In this document: piece by piece, positions 8,477 through 15,685 of the stretch | Layout of the letters: each line of letters starts with the position of its first letter | Numbering within the stretch: position 1 is the stretch's first letter | Source of the DNA: JAJYZP01 sp049964535 | GTDB taxonomy: Bacteria; Actinomycetota; Acidimicrobiia; Acidimicrobiales; Acidimicrobiaceae | Assembly: GCA_049964535.1 (NCBI GenBank) | Contig: JBMFXG010000006.1 | Span: forward strand, 1-32,795 | DNA length: 32,795 nt | Reading direction: 5' to 3' | Translations under genes and position numbers: made by a program | The notes under the pieces: model-generated | Databases searched by the model: none | Told to the model about the DNA's origin: nothing | The model's input: the letters and a program-made list of their open reading frames with translations, nothing else

Positions 8477-9513
8477 ATGTGGTCGAGTAGAACTCGTCGC
8501 TGGGCCCTGCGAGGTGGACTCGTGGGAGTAGGTTCGCTTGCTCTGGCGGCGTGCTCGATCTCGCCCTACGCAGTGATCATCAACGGTCAACGAATATCCG
8601 TTGCCTCTTTGAACGCCGAACTTAATCAGATCACTTCGAACAAGAGTTTTGTCGCGCAGGTCTGAGCGGTCATGAGCAGGTTTTCGGTGTGGGTGCAGGG
8701 ACGTATAGCTCTACCTTCACCTCACAGATTCTGAATCGGCGAATATCTGTGGACCTGGTCGAGCAGCGTCTTGCGCAGCTGAAACTCCCCGTCTCCAATC
8801 AAGAGCTGGCAATTGCATCGAGCGTAGCGGTTGCCGGTTTCGGTGGCTCCTCGGTATTCAGTCAGTTTCCGAAGGCGTATCAGCAACAGCTCATCTCCGA
8901 TACTGCGGCACTCGACACCTTTGAAGCGCATCTGGTCAACGTACGACTCACATCATCTGCGATTGAGGCCTACTACAAGTCGAATCTTGCCACCTTTACC
9001 CAGTACTGCGCGTCGCAGATTTTGGTGCCAACGGTGGCAGAGGCGAGCGCGCTTCGCGCCAAGATCATCGCTGGGGCTAGTTTTGCTTCGGTGGCACAAG
9101 CATCATCCCAGGACCCTAATACCGCATCTCGAGGTGGTGCGGTTGGATGTGGGCAGTCTTCGAGTTACGTCCAGGCCTTCGGCGCTGCGTTCGCTTCGGC
9201 GGTCGTTGGGACGCCCCTCAATACCCCCTCTGTTCCCGTGCAAACGAGTTCGGGTTACTCTCTCGTTGAGGTGACCTCGAAGAGCGTCCCTCCGGTCTCG
9301 TCGGTGGTCTCTGAGGTCGTCTCGAGTCTCTTGGGCTCAAAGGCTCAAACACTTCTCGGTGCGGCGATTCAACGATCGGCCAGGAACTCGACCTTTGTGG
9401 TCAACCCTCAGTATGGATCGCTCTCGGTGAACTCAACCGGTAATGTTGGCGTGATACCTCCTGCGGTACCTTCGCTTGGGGCTCAACAGTTCTTCAAGAC
9501 CCCGAGCGCATGA
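8477..9513 (+). pseudogene. SurA/PpiC-like parvulin lipoprotein, frameshifted
   Basis: Exported peptidyl-prolyl isomerase-type chaperone, split by a frameshift. The first part (8477-8665) encodes a lipoprotein signal: basic TRRWALR, a hydrophobic run and lipobox LAAC (Cys26), then a SurA-N-like start (VIINGQRISVASLNAELNQI). It stops at TGA 8663-8665. The second part continues in the next frame, from at least GTG 8689, with GAGTYSSTFTSQILNRRISVDLVEQRL, the expected continuation of the family, and a parvulin domain (ASQILVPTVAEASALRAKI, then RGGAVGCG and TSSGYSLVEV). One missing base near 8660-8664 (for example GTCCTGAGC read as GTCTGAGC) would restore a single frame. Both halves keep normal coding character, so the lesion is recent, a sequencing error, or recoded. 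No obvious slippery heptamer is seen. Its 3' end overlaps mazG by four bases. M. tuberculosis has a different lipoprotein, LpqU, near this position. Confidence 0.75.
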
Positions 9514-10907
9514 GCGAACCTCTCGCTTCACCTGCGCACCTCGTAGTCGTAGGGGTTGGTCCCGGCGGGGAAGGCTATCTCTCTCAGAGCACACTGCAGC
9601 GACTCTATGAGGCGAACCTCGTCATCGTCCGTACGACTCGCCACCCGGGCATGGATGAGCTGATTGCAGATCTTCGACTCCGTGGAGTGGTGGTCGAGGA
9701 GCTTGACCATCTCTATCAGCGAGCTGAGGATTTCGAGCAGCTGTATCGAGATATTGCTGAAGCCGTCGTTCGGCGATTGAGTGATCATCCCGGAGGTACC
9801 GTGGCGTACCTAGTGCCGGGATCGCCAACCGTCGGTGAGGTCAGCGTTCAAGTTTTGAGGTCGATGGGCATTCCTCTTGAGGTCGTTCCGGGTGTCTCTT
9901 TTTTGGACCTGGTCTGGGTCCGGACCGGTCTCGATCCGGTTGCGGGTGTTACCGTTGCCGACGCCTTTGATCTGATTCAATCTCCCTCGCAGTACCGGGG
10001 TTCGGTCGTGGTTATGCAGGTCTACTCTTCCGATATTCTGCAAGATATCGTGGCACTTGCGGATCAGATGTCAGCGTGCTCGCTGACGGTTCTGCATCAT
10101 CTCGGTCTCACAGACGAGGTCGTCTATCGGATCGAAGATGGATCGGTCCCGACCGATCTCGACGTTGACCACCTCACGTCGCTCTATGTTGAGAATTGGG
10201 AGTCGCCAGCGTTCGCGCTCGCTGCGCTGTGGGATGTGATTCGACTGCTACGGGTCAGTTGTCCGTGGGATGCTGAGCAGACGCACGCAACGCTCTCTCA
10301 TCACCTGATCGAGGAGTCCCATGAGGTGCTCGAGGCGCTCGACGAGGTCGAGAGTACCACCGGAGCGGATCTCGAAGCTGCTATGGAGCATCTTTGTGAG
10401 GAGCTCGGGGATCTTCTCATTCAGGTCTTGTTCCATGCCAACTTGGCCCGTGAAGCGGACTACTTCTCCCTCGAGAACGTGAGTGATAGAACGCGAGAGA
10501 AGCTGGTTCGTCGACATCCACACGTCTTCGGTGACGTAGAGGTAGCTCGGTCCGAAGATGTGGTGGCTAATTGGGAGAGGATCAAGCGGGAAGAGAAGTC
10601 TCGGGTATCGGCATTGGATGGGATTCCAAAGAGCTTGGTAGGTGGTGCACGAATCCATAAGCTGGCGCGCAAATTGAGATCGCAAGGTGGCCATATGCCG
10701 GAAGCTGTGGCTCTCGTAGATCGATTGAACGAACTCGTCGGTGCGGGCCACGAACACGATCCTTCCTCCGTTGCCGAGCTGCTCAAAGTGGCGATAACCC
10801 TTGGTGAAGTGGTTGGGGCCGATGTCGACGCAGTCCTCCGCTCAGTGGTGCGTGACCTTGAGTTTCAGATTCGAGCTCTAGAGTCGCGCAATTCCGCGGC
10901 AGATTGA
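9510..10907 (+). CDS. mazG: Tetrapyrrole methylase-like/MazG nucleotide pyrophosphohydrolase fusion
   Basis: The C-terminal half (about residues 235-460) is MazG, an all-alpha NTP pyrophosphohydrolase that removes aberrant nucleotides. Metal-binding residues are visible in CPWDAEQTH...EESHE (268-272) and EELGDLL (297-303). The N-terminal half (about residues 8-225) is a tetrapyrrole (corrin/porphyrin) methylase-like domain, with VVGVGPGGEGYLS at the start, VAYLVPGSPTVGE and VVPGVSFLDL. This two-domain layout is the known YabN type; the methylase half has no established substrate. The start ATG overlaps the preceding stop (ATGA), so translation depends on the end of the parvulin gene. The next gene is eno, as in mycobacteria. 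It is not part of a MazEF toxin system. Confidence 0.92.
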   Translation: MSEPLASPAHLVVVGVGPGGEGYLSQSTLQRLYEANLVIVRTTRHPGMDELIADLRLRGVVVEELDHLYQRAEDFEQLYRDIAEAVVRRLSDHPGGTVAYLVPGSPTVGEVSVQVLRSMGIPLEVVPGVSFLDLVWVRTGLDPVAGVTVADAFDLIQSPSQYRGSVVVMQVYSSDILQDIVALADQMSACSLTVLHHLGLTDEVVYRIEDGSVPTDLDVDHLTSLYVENWESPAFALAALWDVIRLLRVSCPWDAEQTHATLSHHLIEESHEVLEALDEVESTTGADLEAAMEHLCEELGDLLIQVLFHANLAREADYFSLENVSDRTREKLVRRHPHVFGDVEVARSEDVVANWERIKREEKSRVSALDGIPKSLVGGARIHKLARKLRSQGGHMPEAVALVDRLNELVGAGHEHDPSSVAELLKVAITLGEVVGADVDAVLRSVVRDLEFQIRALESRNSAAD

Positions 10908-10908
10908 T

Positions 10909-10954
10909 TTGCTGATGGATGGGACCAGCAAGACCTTCGCTAAGTTGATGCTGG
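10909..10954 (+). promoter_or_regulatory. Mutually exclusive short stems in the eno leader
   Basis: TTGCTG (10909-10914) can pair with CAGCAA (10926-10931). The middle segment CCAGCA (10925-10930) can instead pair with TGCTGG (10949-10954). Each stem is a perfect 6 base pairs. No T-run follows, so this is not a canonical terminator; it may be chance or a weak RNA switch before eno. Confidence 0.25.
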
Positions 10955-10981
10955 TGTTCTACGGTCGGGAGGGCGGTTGCA

Positions 10982-12259
10982 ATGTTGACGATAGAGGCTT
11001 TAGAGGCGCTAGAAGTACTCGATTCTCGTGGAAATCCGACCGTGGAGGTGGCGGTTCTCCTCGATGACGGATCGACCGGCCGGGCGATTGTTCCATCCGG
11101 CGCATCGACCGGTTCGCATGAAGCGATTGAGCTGCGAGACGGTGATAGGCACCGGTATATTGGTAAGGGTGTCTCTCGAGCAGTAGCTCATGTCAACGAA
11201 GAGATTGCCACCGTTTTGGTCGGCGTGGACGCGACTGAGCAGAGGTCGATCGATCAGCTCCTGTGTGATATCGATGGGAGTGAGAACAAGGGTCGTCTTG
11301 GGGCGAACGCAATTCTAGGAGTTTCTCTCGCCATAGCTCGTGCTACAGCGAGCGGACTCGGGATGCCTCTCTATCGCTATCTGGGTGGTGTCAATGCACA
11401 CCTGCTACCCACGCCCATGATGAACGTCATTAATGGCGGAGTTCATGCTGACAATACCCTTGATCTCCAAGAGTTCATGGTCGTTCCCCACGGAGCGGCG
11501 AGCTTTCACGAGGCCCTTCGGTGGGGAGCGGAGATCTATCACAGTCTCCGAACCGTTTTGAAGGCAAAGGGTCTTTCAACGTTGGTCGGAGACGAGGGTG
11601 GTTTCGCTCCCAATCTCTCCTCTGCTGCAGAAGCTATCGAACTACTGATCGATGCTATCGAGAGCGCTGGAAGAGACGTTGGATCCGAGGTTTCAATAGC
11701 GCTCGATCCGGCCTCAACCGAGTTTTTTCGAGACGGCCTCTACGTGCTCAGTGGCGAAGGTGCAAGCTTGACCAGCGTTGAGATGGTCTCGTTCTGGGAG
11801 AATTTAGTTTCGCACTACCCAATTATCTCGATCGAAGATGCAATGGCCGAAGATGACTGGGAAGGTTGGGGGCTTTTGACCGAGCGCCTAGGTTCTGCAA
11901 CCCAGCTCGTAGGTGATGATCTCTTTGTCACGAACTCGACGCTCCTGCGGCGTGGGATCGACAACAAGGTGGCAAACGCTGTATTGATCAAGCTGAATCA
12001 GATCGGCACCCTTACCGAGACCTTGGAGACGGTGCGACTAGCACATACTTCTCGCTATCGTGCGGTCATCTCGCATCGTTCTGGTGAGAGCGAGGACACG
12101 ACGATCGCCGATCTTGCGGTAGCGACGAACGCCGGTCAAATTAAGACAGGGGCACCTGCTCGCTCAGATCGGGTAGCGAAATACAACCAGCTTCTTCGAA
12201 TTGAAGCTGAACTCGGAGACAGTGCGCGATACGGTGGGTTGAGCGCATTTTCGAGATAA
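10982..12259 (+). CDS. eno: Enolase
   Basis: Converts 2-phosphoglycerate to phosphoenolpyruvate in glycolysis; Mg-dependent, cytosolic, also a degradosome partner in some bacteria. 425 aa, normal length. All signatures are present: PSGASTGSHEA, GANAILGVSLA, catalytic Glu205 in VGDEGGFAPN, metal ligands Asp242 (ALDPAS), Glu285 (SIEDAMAEDDW) and the Asp pair 312-313 (GDDLFVTN), catalytic Lys337 in IKLNQIGT, and SHRSGESEDTTIADLAVAT. The ATG is preceded by GGGAGG about nine bases upstream. It is 74 bases from mazG and 18 bases from divIC, which fits the conserved actinobacterial mazG-eno-divIC order. Confidence 0.98.
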   Translation: MLTIEALEALEVLDSRGNPTVEVAVLLDDGSTGRAIVPSGASTGSHEAIELRDGDRHRYIGKGVSRAVAHVNEEIATVLVGVDATEQRSIDQLLCDIDGSENKGRLGANAILGVSLAIARATASGLGMPLYRYLGGVNAHLLPTPMMNVINGGVHADNTLDLQEFMVVPHGAASFHEALRWGAEIYHSLRTVLKAKGLSTLVGDEGGFAPNLSSAAEAIELLIDAIESAGRDVGSEVSIALDPASTEFFRDGLYVLSGEGASLTSVEMVSFWENLVSHYPIISIEDAMAEDDWEGWGLLTERLGSATQLVGDDLFVTNSTLLRRGIDNKVANAVLIKLNQIGTLTETLETVRLAHTSRYRAVISHRSGESEDTTIADLAVATNAGQIKTGAPARSDRVAKYNQLLRIEAELGDSARYGGLSAFSR

Positions 12260-12277
12260 TGCTAGGTGAAGAAGTAG

Positions 12278-12619
12278 ATGAAGCTTTCTAACAAGAGTCT
12301 TGTCGTGGTCGTCGTTGCCGTTTTGGCATTTGCGGGGTACGTCGTTGTCTTCTTCCCTCTCGGCGGAATTCTCTCTCTGAATCGTCAGCTTCAGCAGGCT
12401 CGAAGTGAGCTAGCGAGCGTTTCGAAGTCCAATGAACGCCTGGCTGCGGAAGAGGCGCAGCTGAAAAACCCGCGCTACATTGAGCACCTTGCAAGGTCGT
12501 CGTATGGTCTCGTCAAGCCTGGTCAGAGCGAGTATGTCATCATGCCAGGCAGTCCCTTGTACGTGCCATCGAAGAGCCTTGGCGGAACTGCTACTACCAG
12601 CACTGTGCCCCACTCTTAG
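12278..12619 (+). CDS. FtsB/DivIC-family septum formation initiator
   Basis: Small bitopic cell-division protein, 113 aa. A short cytoplasmic N terminus (MKLSNKS) is followed by one membrane helix (about residues 8-30), a coiled coil (about 33-62, LNRQLQQARSELASVSKSN pattern) and the family ending YIEHLARSSYGLVKPGQSEYVI. The C-terminal tail is Ser/Thr rich. FtsB/DivIC proteins join FtsL and FtsQ/DivIB to activate septal peptidoglycan synthesis. It follows eno after 18 bases, as Rv1024 follows eno in M. tuberculosis. There the next gene is DUF501; here that gene is about 11 kb away, after the molybdenum hydroxylase island. Confidence 0.9.
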   Translation: MKLSNKSLVVVVVAVLAFAGYVVVFFPLGGILSLNRQLQQARSELASVSKSNERLAAEEAQLKNPRYIEHLARSSYGLVKPGQSEYVIMPGSPLYVPSKSLGGTATTSTVPHS

Positions 12620-12783
12620 GTTTGCGGTGCCGCTCGTGAAGTGCGATGTGGTCTACTGAGAATGGTCTTGTGCGTTCGTGGGTGCACTGTTGGTCTGACA
12701 GGGCGAAGTGAGGCGTGAAGTTCTGTAGTGATGAGGTTGCGGTTGTGGTGGGTTTGGGAGCACGCGCTGAGCGGGTCTCGTTG

Positions 12784-12790
12784 AAGGAGG
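12784..12790 (+). promoter_or_regulatory. Strong ribosome binding site of coxL1
   Basis: AAGGAGG seven bases before the GTG at 12798, a near-perfect Shine-Dalgarno sequence. The 178-base spacer from divIC (12620-12797) is long enough for a promoter, but no convincing -35/-10 pair was recognised in it. Confidence 0.7.
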
Positions 12791-12797
12791 TAGTGTC

Positions 12798-15068
12798 GTG
12801 TCGATTCTGGGAAATACGGTAGTTCGGAAAGAGGATCCAAAGCTTCTGACGATTGGTGGTCGCTACGTTGGCGATCTGCACCTCAAAGGGACCTACTACG
12901 CGACCTTCGTGACCTCTACGGTGGCGCATGGGTCTATCGTTGCCTTAGACCTTGAGGCCGCCCGAAGTGCAGAGGGGGTTATCGGCGTTTACAGCGCTGA
13001 AGACCTTTCCCTAGTCTCGCCACGGTCCGTCTTCTCCGAGCATCCCACTATGGTCCAGCCTTATTTGGCCTCAGAAACGGTACGTTTCGTTGGTGAGCCC
13101 GTCGTCATGATCGTTGCCACATCGCCGGCGTGTGCTCTTGACGCCGCGGAACTCGTCTTCATTGACTACGAGACAAGACCCGCTGTCACTGATCTTGAGG
13201 CTGCATACCGTAACGAAGTCCTCCTCTTCCCGGAGGAGGGTACGAACGTTGTAACCTCGCTGGGTCAGCCCTTTGATGATGCGTTTTTTGACGACGCGGA
13301 GATCGTTGTCTCTCAGAGAATGGTCAATCAACGCCTCGCTCCGGCCCCACTAGAAGGTCGAGCTCTTGCCGCAATCCCAGGTGAGGATGGGCGTCTCACC
13401 TGCTATGCATCGACTCAAACCCCGCATTCGGTCAAGTCCGCAGTTGTGGAGGCACTCGGGATAGCGGATGACATGGTGCGTGTGATCACCCCTGATGTTG
13501 GGGGAGGTTTTGGAGCCAAAGCCTCGCAGTATCGAGAGGAGATTCTCGTTGCTTGGGCTGCGCGCTCACTTGGCTCTCCTGTTACGTGGGTCGAGACGAG
13601 ATCGCAGAACATGGTTGGACTTGGACACGGACGTGCTCAAGTCCAAGTCGGCACTATCGGTGCGACCGCTGATGGACGAATCACAGGTTACCGTCTTGAC
13701 GTGCTGCAAGATGGAGGTGCGTATCCGATGGTGGGATGCTTTCTTCCGATCTTGACGATGCAGATGGCACCGGGAATCTACAACATTCCCAAACTCGAGT
13801 TCCGCTCTTCGTCTGTTGTAACGAACACCACTCCTATCGTCTCCTATCGAGGCGCCGGCCGCCCCGAGGCGACTGCGGCGATCGAGTGTTTGATGGACCT
13901 TTTGGCGCGTAAGCTCCAGATGGACCCCGCTGAGCTCCGTCGTATGAACATGATCGAAGAGGACGCATTTCCCTTTACGACGACCGGAGGTTCGACGTAC
14001 GACGTCGGAGCCTATGGTGCCGCTCTCGACAAAGCGCTAGCCGTCGGTCGTTACGGTGCCCTGCGAGAAGAACAGAGAGAACGGCGCCAACAACGGTCCG
14101 TGCGTCAGCTCGGTATTGGGCTCTCTTGTTACGTTGAGGTGACCAATCCATTCCCTTCTCAGGAGTTTGGCGGGGTCGAAGTGCTCCTCGATGGGTCGGT
14201 TCTGGTTCGCTCTGGGACGTCTCCCCACGGCCAGGGTCACGATACTTCGTGGTCCATGCTCGTCTCTGAGGTGCTTGGTGTACCACTCGAGAAGGTCGTC
14301 GTTGTGACCGGTGATACCGATCGTGTGCCGCGTGGGATAGGGACGTTTGGATCGCGCTCTCTACAGCTTGGTGGGGTCGCAGTCTTCGGTGCCGCTCAAG
14401 AGGTTCTTGAGCTAGCTCGCCAGGTCGGTTCAGAGCTTCTCGAAGCGGATCCAGGAGACCTTGTGATCTCTGAAGATGGATTGGGTCTGCAGGTCGTCGG
14501 CTCTCCCACTTCGCAGCTGTCGTGGAGTACACTTGCTCAGGCGGCGATGAGCAAGGGAACGCCGCTTAGCGCCGAAGTCGACTTCAAAGCGGAGAACTCC
14601 ACCTTCCCATTTGGAGCGCACCTTATCGTCGTTGAGGTGGATGTGGAGACCGGAAAGGTCGAGATTCGAAGCGTTGTTGCGGTCGACGATGCTGGAAAAA
14701 TTGTCGCACCGTTGCTCGCCGAAGGTCAGGTGCACGGTGGACTCGCCCAGGGGATAGCGCAAGCTCTGATGGAAGAGGTCGTCTACGACGGCGATGGAAA
14801 TCCGTTGACATCCAATCTTGCAGACTACGCAATGATCTCTGCAGCTGAGCTCCCGAGCTTCCAGCTCGTTCACCAAGAGACGCCAACGTTCCTCAACCCT
14901 CTTGGAGCGAAGGGAATTGGAGAGTCTGGAACGATTGGATCGACTCCAGCCGTAGTCAACGCAGTGTTGGATGCGCTCTCACCCTACGGCATCGATTACC
15001 TCGATATGCCTCTGACGCCGAACCGGATTTGGACGGCGTTGTCTTCTCGGAGAGAAACGGTCGCTTGA
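12798..15068 (+). CDS. coxL: Molybdenum hydroxylase large subunit, form II CoxL-like (copy 1)
   Basis: Large catalytic subunit of the xanthine oxidase/CO dehydrogenase superfamily, expected to bind molybdopterin cytosine dinucleotide. 756 aa. Motifs: VVRKEDPKLLTIGGRYVGD at the N terminus, STQTPH with Gln207, GGGFGAK, the active-site loop SYRGAGR (349-355), SPHGQGHDTSW, and catalytic Glu709 in GAKGIGESGTIG. True aerobic CO dehydrogenase (form I) has a Cys-containing AYxCSFR loop; YRGAGR marks form II, whose substrates are mostly unknown and probably aldehydes or aromatic or heterocyclic compounds. It is cytosolic with no leader. It has its own strong ribosome binding site and stands 143 bases before coxS, outside the tight S-L-M unit. 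It is clearly paralogous to, but diverged from, the large subunit at 15685-18063. Confidence 0.9.
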   Translation: MSILGNTVVRKEDPKLLTIGGRYVGDLHLKGTYYATFVTSTVAHGSIVALDLEAARSAEGVIGVYSAEDLSLVSPRSVFSEHPTMVQPYLASETVRFVGEPVVMIVATSPACALDAAELVFIDYETRPAVTDLEAAYRNEVLLFPEEGTNVVTSLGQPFDDAFFDDAEIVVSQRMVNQRLAPAPLEGRALAAIPGEDGRLTCYASTQTPHSVKSAVVEALGIADDMVRVITPDVGGGFGAKASQYREEILVAWAARSLGSPVTWVETRSQNMVGLGHGRAQVQVGTIGATADGRITGYRLDVLQDGGAYPMVGCFLPILTMQMAPGIYNIPKLEFRSSSVVTNTTPIVSYRGAGRPEATAAIECLMDLLARKLQMDPAELRRMNMIEEDAFPFTTTGGSTYDVGAYGAALDKALAVGRYGALREEQRERRQQRSVRQLGIGLSCYVEVTNPFPSQEFGGVEVLLDGSVLVRSGTSPHGQGHDTSWSMLVSEVLGVPLEKVVVVTGDTDRVPRGIGTFGSRSLQLGGVAVFGAAQEVLELARQVGSELLEADPGDLVISEDGLGLQVVGSPTSQLSWSTLAQAAMSKGTPLSAEVDFKAENSTFPFGAHLIVVEVDVETGKVEIRSVVAVDDAGKIVAPLLAEGQVHGGLAQGIAQALMEEVVYDGDGNPLTSNLADYAMISAAELPSFQLVHQETPTFLNPLGAKGIGESGTIGSTPAVVNAVLDALSPYGIDYLDMPLTPNRIWTALSSRRETVA

Positions 15069-15117
15069 GGACGGATCGAGTGGTAAGCGATCGTCGAGAG
15101 AGGGCGAACCTGGTCAG

Positions 15118-15128
15118 TTCTTGAAGAA
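15118..15128. promoter_or_regulatory. Small palindrome in the coxL1-coxS spacer
   Basis: TTCTT-G-AAGAA, two perfect 5-base arms, lies about 90 bases before coxS. It could be an operator for a separate coxS transcript; the match is short and may be chance. Confidence 0.2.
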
Positions 15129-15171
15129 ACTTGTGTCATCGTCCGTGGTAACGTGTCGTCATGGTGAAAAG

Positions 15172-15205
15172 CGGTAGTTGAGAGTCGCTACCGAGGAGGA
15201 GGGAG
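15172..15205 (+). promoter_or_regulatory. Hairpin abutting the coxS ribosome binding site
   Basis: CGGTAG (15172-15177) and CTACCG (15188-15193) form a perfect 6-bp stem with a 10-base loop. It ends directly against the long purine-rich Shine-Dalgarno AGGAGGAGGGAG (15194-15205), which precedes the ATG at 15212. The hairpin leaves the site free, so it may stabilise the mRNA 5' end or keep the site open. Confidence 0.4.
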
Positions 15206-15211
15206 CCACCG

Positions 15212-15685
15212 ATGCGCGTTTCGATGACGATCAACGGAGAGAACTATGAGCGAGACGTGGAAGAGCGAACCTTGCTCGTACATTTTCTGCGAGAAGATGT
15301 CGGTTTGACCGGCACGAATGTTGGCTGCGACACCTCTTCTTGTGGGGCTTGCACCGTCTTGCTCGATGGGGAGTCCGTCAAGTCGTGTACGGTGCTCGCG
15401 GTACAGGCCGACGGTGGAAGTGTTACTACTATCGAGGGTCTCGCTGCTCCAGACGGAACGCTCCACACGCTCCAACGTGCGTTTCAGGAGAACCACGGTC
15501 TTCAGTGCGGGTACTGCACCCCAGGCATGGTGATGGCATCGCTTTCATTGATTCGAGAGAATCCAGACCTCACTGAGGCGGAGGTGCGAGAAGGACTTGA
15601 GGGAAACCTCTGTCGCTGTACGGGGTATCACAACATCGTGAAGTCGGTGCTGCAGGCTGCAGGTGAGATGAGGGGTGGTGAGTGA
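15212..15685 (+). CDS. coxS: Molybdenum hydroxylase small subunit, 2Fe-2S
   Basis: Electron-transfer subunit with two [2Fe-2S] clusters. 157 aa, usual length. The N-terminal plant-ferredoxin-like domain has Cys39, Cys44, Cys47 and Cys59 (GCDTSSCGACTVLLDG...C). The C-terminal all-alpha domain has Cys99, Cys102, Cys134 and Cys136 (QCGYCTPGM...LCRCTGY). All eight ligands are present. Electrons pass from the Mo site in CoxL through these clusters to FAD in CoxM. This is the only small subunit in the window although there are two large ones. Its stop overlaps the start of the second coxL (TGATG), so the two are translationally coupled. The order S-L-M is that described for form II clusters; form I clusters are M-S-L. 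Confidence 0.97.
   Translation: MRVSMTINGENYERDVEERTLLVHFLREDVGLTGTNVGCDTSSCGACTVLLDGESVKSCTVLAVQADGGSVTTIEGLAAPDGTLHTLQRAFQENHGLQCGYCTPGMVMASLSLIRENPDLTEAEVREGLEGNLCRCTGYHNIVKSVLQAAGEMRGGE

Noticed and set aside
9510..10907. MazG as part of a toxin-antitoxin module
   Set aside because: No mazE or mazF is nearby; the fusion and eno neighbour are the housekeeping arrangement.
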